DNA of 5,876 bases from Gammaproteobacteria bacterium (lineage in GTDB: Bacteria; Pseudomonadota; Gammaproteobacteria; Enterobacterales; Kangiellaceae). The DNA is taken from assembly GCA_013372875.1 (NCBI GenBank), contig JABXIW010000137.1, positions 1 through 5,876 on the forward strand, in the 5' to 3' direction. Position 1 is the first letter of the stretch. Each line of letters opens with the position of its first letter. This document shows positions 1 through 5,079 of the stretch, one piece after another. A program made the position numbers and the translations under genes. Under the pieces are notes generated by a model. It did not search any database. It saw only the letters and a program-made list of their open reading frames with translations, and had not been told where the DNA came from.

Positions 1-40
1 AATGAGTTGTTAAAATTGTTGTCGTTATTTTGGAGGGGCG

Positions 41-145
41 ATGAAGTTCTCGGAAGCAAGTAAACTGAAAAAGCACCTGTCGATAGCGTTTCTTTTGATT
101 CTTTATGTGGGCGTGTTAGCGTACTTATCGCGCTACATTGTTTAA
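41..145 (+). CDS. Small single-pass membrane protein, 34 aa, unknown function
   Basis: This short ORF starts with ATG and has a strong ribosome binding site (GGAGG at 32-36, 4 bases before the ATG). The predicted protein has a basic, polar N-terminus (residues 1-13, with three Lys at 8, 10 and 11), one hydrophobic stretch at about residues 14-29 that could span the membrane, and a short tail ending RYIV. The positive-inside rule suggests the N-terminus stays in the cytoplasm. It ends with TAA and runs toward the minus-strand zinc operon, whose last gene stops 58 bases away; a shared hairpin lies between them. I do not recognise the family. The gene could belong to an operon continuing from left of the window. 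The case for it being real rests on the ribosome binding site and the membrane-like composition, with no homology support. Confidence 0.6.
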   Translation: MKFSEASKLKKHLSIAFLLILYVGVLAYLSRYIV

Positions 146-158
146 CATTTAAAGATGA

Positions 159-183
159 CAAAGGCGCCGATGCGACGCCTTTG
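159..183 (-). terminator. Stem-loop terminating the zinc operon (probable)
   Basis: An 8-bp perfect stem (CAAAGGCG pairing with CGCCTTTG) closes a 9-base loop. It lies 20 bases past the stop codon of the DUF3299 gene and 13 bases past the stop of the convergent 34-aa ORF. Read on the minus strand the stem is followed by a loose T-rich stretch (TCATCTTT); on the plus strand no T tract follows. It therefore probably serves the minus-strand operon, less efficiently than a classical terminator. Confidence 0.6.
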
Positions 184-197
184 GTGTACCTCGAAAT

Positions 198-216
198 CGA
201 CGACTACATATCGTCG
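198..216 (-). other. Small hairpin spanning the DUF3299 stop codon
   Basis: CGACGA at 198-203 pairs perfectly with TCGTCG at 211-216, leaving a 7-base loop that contains the TAG stop (204-206 on the plus strand). It could stabilise the 3' end of the operon transcript together with the terminator just downstream. A 6-bp stem can arise by chance, so functional weight is low. Confidence 0.3.
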
Positions 217-695
217 TAGGCTTCGATTTTTGAACCTTCAATCACATACGCCGTTTCTGCCAGTTCATGGTTAATGGTTTCGGTTTTTAACGTTCCCACC
301 ACGTAAATGACATCCCAAAGTTCCTGTACTGGTGCGCCTTTCGGAAATTTCACGTAAATGATTTGGTTTGGTGGTGGTGGTGGTACGTGGATACACGCCC
401 CAAAATACGGCACCAACAAAAATTCCGTCACCGTGTTGGCATCTCCCTCAAGAGGAATCACGAAGCCAGGGATTTTGACCTGACTGCCATTGAGTTCTGG
501 TCTGACGTTACCGATTTTTGATTGCTGCGCCGCGCCACCACTGTGATCAGATGCGGGCATCCCCACGCTGTCGAACAGCTTACGTTCCGCTTCAGGAACC
601 AGATCGATCCAGTCGAGCGTTAATGGCTCATCACTCGCCATGACCGGCGTCGCAAATGCAATCGCGAGTAAGCAACTGGCTAAAACTTTTTCCAC
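204..695 (-). CDS. Secreted DUF3299 family protein of the zinc operon
   Basis: A 163-residue protein with a Sec signal peptide (hydrophobic core about 5-16, likely cleaved after Ala20 in PVMA/SDEP), so the mature form is periplasmic. The most distinctive part is GACIHVPPPPPNQ at 99-111, with Cys101 and His103 followed by five prolines (105-109). This motif is what makes me assign it to DUF3299 (recalled from the family, not searched). Function is unknown; Cys101/His103 and acidic residues could bind a metal, which is inference. The start is GTG (693-695), preceded by AAGGA at good spacing inside the end of the permease gene; the gap to the permease stop is only 4 bases, implying coupled translation. 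It is the last gene of the Zur-type operon, and the same protein follows an ABC ATPase/permease pair in related clusters. The LASC at residues 5-8 is too close to the N-terminus to be a lipobox. Confidence 0.85.
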   Translation of the reverse strand: MEKVLASCLLAIAFATPVMASDEPLTLDWIDLVPEAERKLFDSVGMPASDHSGGAAQQSKIGNVRPELNGSQVKIPGFVIPLEGDANTVTEFLLVPYFGACIHVPPPPPNQIIYVKFPKGAPVQELWDVIYVVGTLKTETINHELAETAYVIEGSKIEAYDDM

Positions 696-699
696 ATCG

Positions 700-1959
700 T
701 TAGATCCTTATAGTCATTCCGTCACTGAGTGACTGTCTGTAGGCGCGGAATGCTGGAATAAAACCAATCACAATACCGGCGCATTGTACAAAGCTAAGCA
801 GCATCCATTCGTACGCAGAAAGCGTGCTTAACGTGAGATTTATACCGTAGTGTTGTTGAATTAGAGGCTGAAGTAGGGCGAGTATCGCATACAGCCCCAA
901 AACGCCGGTGACGATACCTGCTGCTGTGAGTAAACTCGCTTCACTAATGAGCAGAGAAAAAACGTGGCGCGGGCGTGCTCCCATAGCGCGTAAAATGGCC
1001 ATTTCTCGACGTCGTTCTTGTAAGCTGGTCAGTAGGCTGCTTAACATGCCGAGTAAACCCGCGATAACCACAAAACCAGAAACCGCCATCAAGGCCTGTT
1101 CTGCGACAGACATCATGCCCCACAATTCGTGTAGCGCGACACCGGGCATAATAGCACTGAGAGGTTCTTTCGGGTAGTTGTTGATCTGCCTTTGCAACGC
1201 AAAAGTTTGAATGCGCGATTTCAAGCCCACAAGCATGGCAGTGATCTGTTTTGGTTGAAAGTCCCTTTCTTGTAATACCTTGGCATCCGGTGTTGGGCCC
1301 AAGCGTGCACCACTTTCCCAACCGACATGAATGGCTTCGATCGCCTCTAACGAGACGTGAACAGTCTTATCTACTGGTGTGCCAGTTGGAGCTAAAATAC
1401 CAACAACTTTGAATGGCAGTTTATCGTGACGGCTGAAGCCAACATCGCTGATACCATGGGCAATGATGATTTCACTGCCTATCTGGTAACCCAATTGTTT
1501 GGCGACGTCCGAGCCGAGTACGGTTTCAAATAACCCATTGAACTCTTTCCCTTTTGAGAAAGTAAGTGGTTGCTTACTTCCGTACTTATAATGCTCAAAG
1601 TAACTATGATTGGTCCCCATCACTCGAAAGCCTTTGTGAGAGTCTCCGAGCGAAATGGGAATTGCCCAATCAACCGCGCGATGTTGGCTGAATTCTTGAT
1701 AGCTTTTCCAATCGATATTATTGGTGGCATTACCGATACGAAAGACTGAATACAACAGTAAGTTCACTTGGCCTGAGCGTCCGCCGACAATTAGGTCAGT
1801 TCCGGAAATGGTGTTCGCAAAGCTGTCTTTTGCTTGAGTGCGGATACGTTCTACGCCAAGCAGCAAGATTACCGATATTGCTACCGTCATGATCGTCAAC
1901 ACCGCTGTCGCTTTGCGGTTCATCAAGCTTTTCCAAGCGAGTTTGATTACAGCACTCAC
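700..1959 (-). CDS. FtsX/MacB-type ABC transporter permease (zinc operon)
   Basis: A 419-residue inner-membrane permease with the fold order of the MacB/LolC/FtsX class: TM1 at about 17-36, a large periplasmic domain (about 37-285, MacB_PCD-like), then TM2 (about 288-312), TM3 (about 334-362) and TM4 (about 383-404). The cytoplasmic loop RRREMAILRAMGARPRHV at 317-334 is the typical coupling segment that contacts the ATPase. The periplasmic part contains His169 and His178 (IIIAHGISDVGFSRHD) and the stretch APTGTPVDKTVHVSLEAI, which I recall as conserved in homologues near zinc-regulated genes. It starts with GTG, and its first base overlaps the ATPase stop region by 4 bases (1956-1959), a classic coupled arrangement. 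It would work as a homodimer with two copies of the ATPase. Members of this class usually export or move lipoproteins and peptides rather than import ions, so its role in zinc acquisition is inferred from the operon. Confidence 0.9.
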   Translation of the reverse strand: MSAVIKLAWKSLMNRKATAVLTIMTVAISVILLLGVERIRTQAKDSFANTISGTDLIVGGRSGQVNLLLYSVFRIGNATNNIDWKSYQEFSQHRAVDWAIPISLGDSHKGFRVMGTNHSYFEHYKYGSKQPLTFSKGKEFNGLFETVLGSDVAKQLGYQIGSEIIIAHGISDVGFSRHDKLPFKVVGILAPTGTPVDKTVHVSLEAIEAIHVGWESGARLGPTPDAKVLQERDFQPKQITAMLVGLKSRIQTFALQRQINNYPKEPLSAIMPGVALHELWGMMSVAEQALMAVSGFVVIAGLLGMLSSLLTSLQERRREMAILRAMGARPRHVFSLLISEASLLTAAGIVTGVLGLYAILALLQPLIQQHYGINLTLSTLSAYEWMLLSFVQCAGIVIGFIPAFRAYRQSLSDGMTIRI

Positions 1960-2684
1960 GCTAGCACCTCCATGTCACTGCTTTGGTTTATTTCTGGCAG
2001 ATTAATGGTGCGATCGAACAAGCTTTCTAAAGTTGGATCATGGCTGACAAAGATTAATGTCGCGTTGGCTTGATTAGCCTGTTCCATCAGTAGTTCGATG
2101 AACGCCATGCGATTATCATGATCGAGTGCAGATGTCGGCTCGTCAGCAATGACTAACGCAGGGTGCCCTATCAGCGCACGAGCTGCCGCCACTCGCTGTT
2201 GTTGTCCAATACTCAGCTCTGACACTGGGCGAGAGTGTAAATTTGTCGGTAAATGAAGCCGCTCCAACAAGGTTTTCGCTTGTGATAAAAGCTCTGCTTT
2301 GGAGGCGTTTGGTGTCACGCGATCGCGTCTCACTTTACTGAATTGGCAAGGAAGTAATACGTTGTCGATGACATTCAAATACGGCAGCAAGTTGAATTGC
2401 TGGAAGATATAACCAATGTGGTCGGCGCGGAATCTATCTCTGCGGCTTGAGCTCAGCGTCGCTAAGTTCGTATTGAGTACTGATAACGAGCCCGAACTTA
2501 ACGTATTGATTCCGCTGAGTAAAGCTAAAAGTGTGGATTTTCCACAGCCACTTGGCCCTTTGATAAAGACATGCTCACCTGTTGCTATCTGCAAATCAGG
2601 AATATTGATCACCGCGGTCTCTGAACCGGGCCAGACAAACTGAGCTTGTTTGAGCTCAACCACGTTTGATGCTGAATCAGTCAT
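1956..2684 (-). CDS. LolD/MacB-type ABC transporter ATP-binding protein (zinc operon)
   Basis: A 242-residue cytoplasmic ATPase that would power the adjacent permease. All nucleotide-binding elements are present: Walker A GPSGCGKST at 43-51, Q-loop in IFQQFNLLP (Gln95/96), ABC signature LSIGQQQR at 157-164, Walker B LVIADEP at 177-183 (Asp181, catalytic Glu182), D-loop SALD at 185-188 and switch His215. Motifs and length fit the LolD/MacB/FtsE group. The signature has Ile in place of the usual first Gly (LSGGQ); the second Gly and Gln are kept, so activity is expected. The ATG start is supported by GGTGA six bases upstream. The gene follows zrgA by 64 bases, a gap occupied by a strong terminator, so its expression depends on read-through or on an unseen promoter. 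Homologous ATPases also serve lipoprotein release and peptide export; the zinc role is inferred from context. Confidence 0.92.
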   Translation of the reverse strand: MTDSASNVVELKQAQFVWPGSETAVINIPDLQIATGEHVFIKGPSGCGKSTLLALLSGINTLSSGSLSVLNTNLATLSSSRRDRFRADHIGYIFQQFNLLPYLNVIDNVLLPCQFSKVRRDRVTPNASKAELLSQAKTLLERLHLPTNLHSRPVSELSIGQQQRVAAARALIGHPALVIADEPTSALDHDNRMAFIELLMEQANQANATLIFVSHDPTLESLFDRTINLPEINQSSDMEVLA

Positions 2685-2705
2685 AGTAAATCACCAAAGC
2701 GAATT

Positions 2706-2741
2706 AAAAAAACACAGCGTGTAAGTGGGTACTTACACGCT
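2706..2741 (-). terminator. Strong intrinsic terminator/attenuator inside the zinc operon
   Basis: On the minus strand an 11-bp perfect stem (AGCGTGTAAGT with ACTTACACGCT, 2716-2741) with a 4-base loop is followed, after GTG, by seven T (2706-2712 on the plus strand are all A). This is the textbook form of a Rho-independent terminator. It begins 8 bases past the zrgA stop and ends 22 bases before the ATPase start. It would stop a large share of transcripts after zrgA while letting some continue, giving more binding protein than transporter. Confidence 0.88.
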
Positions 2742-2748
2742 ATTTGGG

Positions 2749-3444
2749 TTATTTGATTGCGATTTGAGTGTTGCTTTTGGTTAAGCTAGTGGCTGATTGA
2801 GTCGTATCTGTGAATAGGTTTACATTTACCGATTCAGTACTTGGGAATTGGTTAAACCAATCAGTTTGAATACGGCTAAGTTCGCCGACTTGGGCACAAT
2901 GAAAGCGATATTGCACGGTAAATTCACCGTGGTCGCTGTGCTCTGAATGGTCGTGACCTTCATGACTGTCGTGATCATGTTTGTCGTGATCGTGATGGGC
3001 GTGTTCATCATGGTCGTGACCTTCATGACCTTCATGACCTTCATGACCGTCGTGATCGTGATGGGCGTGTTCATCATGATCATGGCCTTCATGATCATGG
3101 TGCTCATGTTCTTCATGTTGCCCCCCAAGCGAGTGTTCAACATGAACTTCTTCAATTTCGCATTGTGCTTGTGGGTTAATCGCAAACAGTGCGTTGCTAT
3201 CTTCTAGCGTTGCGACCGCGTGTTGCAGAGTTTTCTCTTGCTCTGCATTTTCTGGTGCGTGTTCAAAGCCGACCACATCTGCACCAGGAGCTGTGATTTC
3301 GAGCAGCAAGTCACTGCCGTCTTGGGCAATATTAAATTCAACATGACCATGAACGTGCGCACTGTGTTGGCGGTATTCTTCTGCTGTTGCGACTGTCGAT
3401 AGAGACAAACCGATAACGATCGCTAAAACCTGTTTAGATGGCAT
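2749..3444 (-). CDS. zrgA: Periplasmic His-rich zinc uptake protein ZrgA (DUF2796)
   Basis: A 231-residue secreted protein. The signal peptide covers residues 1-21 (likely cut ATA/EEY). The mature N-terminus has HSAHVHGH (27-34) followed by a strand-like stretch, and GFEHAP at 59-64, both features I associate with DUF2796/ZrgA. Residues 101-172 are extremely rich in His and Asp/Glu: a 15-residue block (HEGHDHDEHAHHDHD) occurs twice, at 118-132 and 140-154, with HEG three times in a row between (134-142). Two cysteines (95 and 183) flank this region and could pair. In V. cholerae the zrg operon is a second zinc uptake system beside ZnuABC (recalled literature); ZrgA would bind Zn(II) in the periplasm. 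ATG with AGGA seven bases upstream supports the start. A 128-base gap separates it from the first operon gene, and a terminator follows its stop. The exact step it serves is not known from sequence. Confidence 0.85.
   Translation of the reverse strand: MPSKQVLAIVIGLSLSTVATAEEYRQHSAHVHGHVEFNIAQDGSDLLLEITAPGADVVGFEHAPENAEQEKTLQHAVATLEDSNALFAINPQAQCEIEEVHVEHSLGGQHEEHEHHDHEGHDHDEHAHHDHDGHEGHEGHEGHDHDEHAHHDHDKHDHDSHEGHDHSEHSDHGEFTVQYRFHCAQVGELSRIQTDWFNQFPSTESVNVNLFTDTTQSATSLTKSNTQIAIK
2983..3093 (-). repeat. zrgA: In-frame internal duplication in the zrgA His-rich region
   Basis: Plus-strand bases 2983-3012 recur identically at 3049-3078, exactly 66 bp (22 codons) apart; at protein level the match extends to 15 residues. 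Between the copies lies a perfect threefold 9-bp tandem (ACCTTCATG at 3019-3045, encoding HEG three times on the minus strand). Both periods are multiples of three, so copy-number change would keep the frame and alter only the number of metal-binding histidines. Confidence 0.9.
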
Positions 3445-3572
3445 TTTACTTTCCTAATTTTGCTGATAAATCCGAGATCTGGTTGATTTCAGATTAGTAC
3501 TCATTTGACGTTCTGTTATTGAAACGCGTCTATACACGTTGGAAATAACGTAATTGGGTTGTGTTTGAGTGT
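3445..3572 (-). other. Intergenic gap between the DUF2607-like gene and zrgA
   Basis: These 128 bases hold no ORF of note. The final part contains the zrgA ribosome binding site (AGGA, 3452-3455 on the plus strand). An inverted repeat ACGTT-N6-AACGT lies at 3536-3551, and an ATCTG/CAGAT hairpin is possible nearer zrgA. I find no convincing promoter (no -35/-10 pair at 16-18 bases) and no second Zur-type palindrome, so zrgA is probably read from the promoter in front of the first gene. Confidence 0.5.
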
Positions 3573-3872
3573 TTACGCAAAATAAGGCGGTGCACGCGCA
3601 GCGCTGAATACTTCTTCTACATGATGCGAGCGCTCTGAGACATCATCATAATGGGCCCGTGTGTATGACGGCACAGGGATTGCCGGTTGTGCTTTAGCGA
3701 GACCATGTTGCGCGCCAGCAAAGAGTTGGCAGTGATGATGGGTATGATGCTCTGGTGTGAGGTCGACTTGATGAAAGATCGAAGCAAAATTCCAGATGAT
3801 CAGCAAAGCAACACTGAAAAGTACAACAGTGCGATGCCAAGATCTGAAAATGGTTTGCCAAGAAAAGTACAT
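3573..3872 (-). CDS. Small His-rich one-TM protein, first gene of the zinc operon (DUF2607-like)
   Basis: A 99-residue protein with one hydrophobic segment (about 15-33) after a basic N-terminus (Arg10, Arg14), suggesting an inner-membrane anchor or uncleaved signal with the rest in the periplasm. Right after the segment comes a dense metal-ligand cluster, EHHTHHHCQ (41-49), with five His and Cys48; further His are at 56, 74, 83, 84. The protein ends APPYFA. I associate this layout with DUF2607 of Vibrio, with moderate certainty. ATG is the only sensible start; AGGC lies six bases before it and a second AGGA further up. It stands directly behind the Zur-type promoter, with a leader of about 18 bases, and so should be the most directly zinc-controlled gene. 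A role in binding or handing over Zn(II) is inference. Confidence 0.75.
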   Translation of the reverse strand: MYFSWQTIFRSWHRTVVLFSVALLIIWNFASIFHQVDLTPEHHTHHHCQLFAGAQHGLAKAQPAIPVPSYTRAHYDDVSERSHHVEEVFSAARAPPYFA

Positions 3873-3895
3873 CTGAACGCCTGAAATCCTAACGG

Positions 3896-3912
3896 GTGTT
3901 ATAATATAACAC
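3896..3912. promoter_or_regulatory. Zur operator (zinc uptake regulator box)
   Basis: A perfect 17-bp palindrome with a single central base: GTGTTATA-A-TATAACAC. From memory the enterobacterial Zur consensus has the core ATGTTATA-N-TATAACAT, which differs only at the outermost position of each arm. It overlaps the -10 of the promoter reading into the first zinc operon gene, so bound Zn-Zur would block RNA polymerase and zinc starvation would derepress the operon. Confidence 0.88.
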
Positions 3913-3925
3913 TCATTATTGGCAA
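3898..3925 (-). promoter_or_regulatory. Sigma-70 promoter of the zinc operon
   Basis: On the minus strand TTGCCA (3920-3925; 5 of 6 to consensus) and TATAAC (3898-3903; 5 of 6) are separated by 16 bases. Transcription would begin near 3890, about 18 bases before the first ATG (3872). The -10 hexamer is embedded in the Zur palindrome. Confidence 0.75.
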
Positions 3926-3991
3926 AAGTTCACTCTTTTGTCTGGTGAGGAAAATTTAACACAGCATATTAGTGGGACATGGTGTGATTGA

Positions 3992-4020
3992 GGCTCCTGA
4001 TTGGTGCCGAGTCAGGAGCC
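3992..4020 (-). terminator. Stem-loop downstream of ytfJ (probable terminator)
   Basis: A 9-bp GC-rich perfect stem (GGCTCCTGA with TCAGGAGCC) encloses an 11-base loop and begins 11 bases past the ytfJ stop. On the minus strand it is followed by TCAATCACACC, which is not a T tract, so it may act as an mRNA-stabilising hairpin or a weak terminator that separates ytfJ from the zinc operon promoter downstream. Confidence 0.5.
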
Positions 4021-4031
4021 GTCATCTCGAA

Positions 4032-4583
4032 CTAAATACTTTGCTTGATAAGGCCAATCACTTGTGTAATTTCGTCTTGCGTCAATGCGCCTTCTTTCAC
4101 AAACAGAACTTTGCCTTGTTTGTCTTGTACGATGATCGCAGAGCTTTCTTCTTTTAGCCCCCAAGTGTTCGCCACCAAGCCATTTTCATCCAATACCATT
4201 GATGACCAAGGAAACTCTTTTTTACTGTCTTGTGCTGAAGATTTCACAAATGAGCCAGTGCCCCAAATCGCATCATCTTGGTTGATGATGGTGGTGGTCT
4301 GGTAGCTCTCTACTGGGAATTTAGCGGCGGTAATTGCAGTCATCAGCGGTGCGTTCATCTCTTTTGAACTGCTGCGACCAGCAATCGCTTGAATTACGCG
4401 GACTTTACCTAACATATGCTGTGTTGCCCAAGGCTGGTAAGCCACACCTTCACCTTGTAAAACAATTTCACCGTATGCGCCAACTTGTGCTGGTGGAACG
4501 GTTTCACCAACCGACAAGTTATGTGCGAAAGCCAAACTTGGAGAAAGAGCAAGCAGTATAGGCAGGAGAGTCTTAGTTTTCAT
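4032..4583 (-). CDS. ytfJ: YtfJ family periplasmic protein (thioredoxin-like fold)
   Basis: A 183-residue secreted protein of the YtfJ/HI0045 family (E. coli YtfJ is of similar size). The frame extends 19 codons further upstream, but I place the start at 4583: from there the protein opens with a standard signal peptide (MKTKTLL..., cleavage likely after LAFA at residue 20, giving HNLSVGETVP), and GGAA lies nine bases upstream. The added residues of the longer version are polar and would bury the signal. Family members have a thioredoxin-like fold; this one contains no cysteine at all, so it cannot be a thiol redox enzyme. Function is unknown. It diverges from ytfK across 212 bases, as in enterobacteria. 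A TATACT at 4619-4624 on the minus strand could be its -10, with only a poor -35. The Zur box lies beyond its 3' end, so it is not part of the zinc operon. Confidence 0.9.
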   Translation of the reverse strand: MKTKTLLPILLALSPSLAFAHNLSVGETVPPAQVGAYGEIVLQGEGVAYQPWATQHMLGKVRVIQAIAGRSSSKEMNAPLMTAITAAKFPVESYQTTTIINQDDAIWGTGSFVKSSAQDSKKEFPWSSMVLDENGLVANTWGLKEESSAIIVQDKQGKVLFVKEGALTQDEITQVIGLIKQSI

Positions 4584-4690
4584 ATTGTTATATTCCGTTT
4601 GGGTTTGGGAGTTAAGCCAGTATATATCCAGTCCCGGCAAATTTGTAGAATTGTTGATAACATTTATTTAACGTATGCAGTGGTGTAATG

Positions 4691-4718
4691 TTGCGTTGTA
4701 GTTAGAATTTGTTACACT
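4691..4718 (+). promoter_or_regulatory. Probable promoter of ytfK
   Basis: TTGCGT (4691-4696) and TACACT (4713-4718) are 16 bases apart on the plus strand, with an AT-rich spacer. Transcription would start near 4725, leaving a leader of about 70 bases before the ytfK ATG that includes a tiny CGCA/TGCG hairpin (4728-4738). The assignment is by pattern only. Confidence 0.5.
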
Positions 4719-4795
4719 GAACTCCGTCGCAAAATGCGCATTAAGGTTGCAGAGAATAAGCAATCGGGGTTTTCTCAAAGGAATTGAGGTGAATT

Positions 4796-4996
4796 ATGCT
4801 ACGTGAGTTTGCTGTATATCGACCACTACAAGTGGCCCGTTTTGTAAAGACGTTGTTTAAAGGGCAATTCTTCATTGTCGGAGTGGGAAGTTTCTGCTTT
4901 GATAATGGCAAAGTGCTGCTTCCTGATGTGAAAGATCAAAAGCGACTGGCTGTCTTTAAAGAAGTAAACCAAGCAATTTCATCATTATCCGCCTAA
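4796..4996 (+). CDS. ytfK: YtfK / DUF1107 family protein
   Basis: A 66-residue soluble protein that aligns along its whole length with my memory of E. coli YtfK (68 aa): shared features are YxPLQVA near residue 8, the LFKG at 20-23, the VGSFxFDxGK segment (29-39), LLPDVKD (41-47) and a C-terminal EVN helix (56-58). In E. coli YtfK promotes the stringent response by favouring (p)ppGpp synthesis through SpoT (recalled literature); whether the Vibrio protein does so is inference. The start is ATG with GAGGTG just upstream. It is divergent from ytfJ and convergent with msrA, with a bidirectional terminator behind it, so it is probably transcribed alone. No signal peptide is seen. Confidence 0.88.
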   Translation: MLREFAVYRPLQVARFVKTLFKGQFFIVGVGSFCFDNGKVLLPDVKDQKRLAVFKEVNQAISSLSA

Positions 4997-5035
4997 ACCA
5001 TTCATGGCGTGTTAACCCAAAAAACGAAAGATTAA

Positions 5036-5059
5036 AAAGAGCGACCTTGGTCGCTCTTT
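5036..5059. terminator. Bidirectional terminator between ytfK and msrA
   Basis: AAAGAGCGACC and GGTCGCTCTTT form an 11-bp perfect stem around a central TT (in practice a 4-base CTTG loop). On the plus strand it is followed by CTCGTTTC; on the minus strand by TTTTTAATCTTT, a clear T tract. An outer AACGA/TCGTT pairing could extend it. It lies 39 bases past the ytfK stop and 20 bases past the msrA stop and can serve both. Confidence 0.88.
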
Positions 5060-5079
5060 CTCGTTTCAGTGCAGTTTGA

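Noticed and set aside
1..63. Open frame running in from the left edge (ending TAA at 61-63), or another ending TAA at 11-13
   Set aside because: Too short to identify; the first overlaps the 34-aa ORF and its GGAGG site in another frame. An upstream plus-strand gene ending near the edge is possible but cannot be shown.
944..1321. Minus-strand 125-aa open frame inside the permease gene
   Set aside because: It lies out of frame within a well-supported permease, has no family resemblance and no ribosome binding site.
2983..3093. CRISPR-like or intergenic repeat array
   Set aside because: The repeats are in frame within a coding region, have no unique spacers of uniform size, and encode His/Asp-rich peptide.
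2826..3207. Long overlapping open frames on both strands across the His-rich part of zrgA
   Set aside because: They result from the low-complexity CATGA/GATCATG repeats, which avoid stop codons in several frames; their proteins are Met/Thr/Val-rich with no sensible start signals, whereas the zrgA frame has a signal peptide and a family fit.
3536..3551. Inverted repeat ACGTT-N6-AACGT as an operator or internal promoter for zrgA
   Set aside because: Arms are only 5 bp, the sequence does not fit the Zur pattern, and no -35/-10 pair with normal spacing accompanies it.
4584..4680. Possible second Zur site near ytfJ (GATAACATTT at 4656-4665 and GTTATA near 4587)
   Set aside because: Only one half of the palindrome matches in each case; the opposite arm does not resemble the operator.
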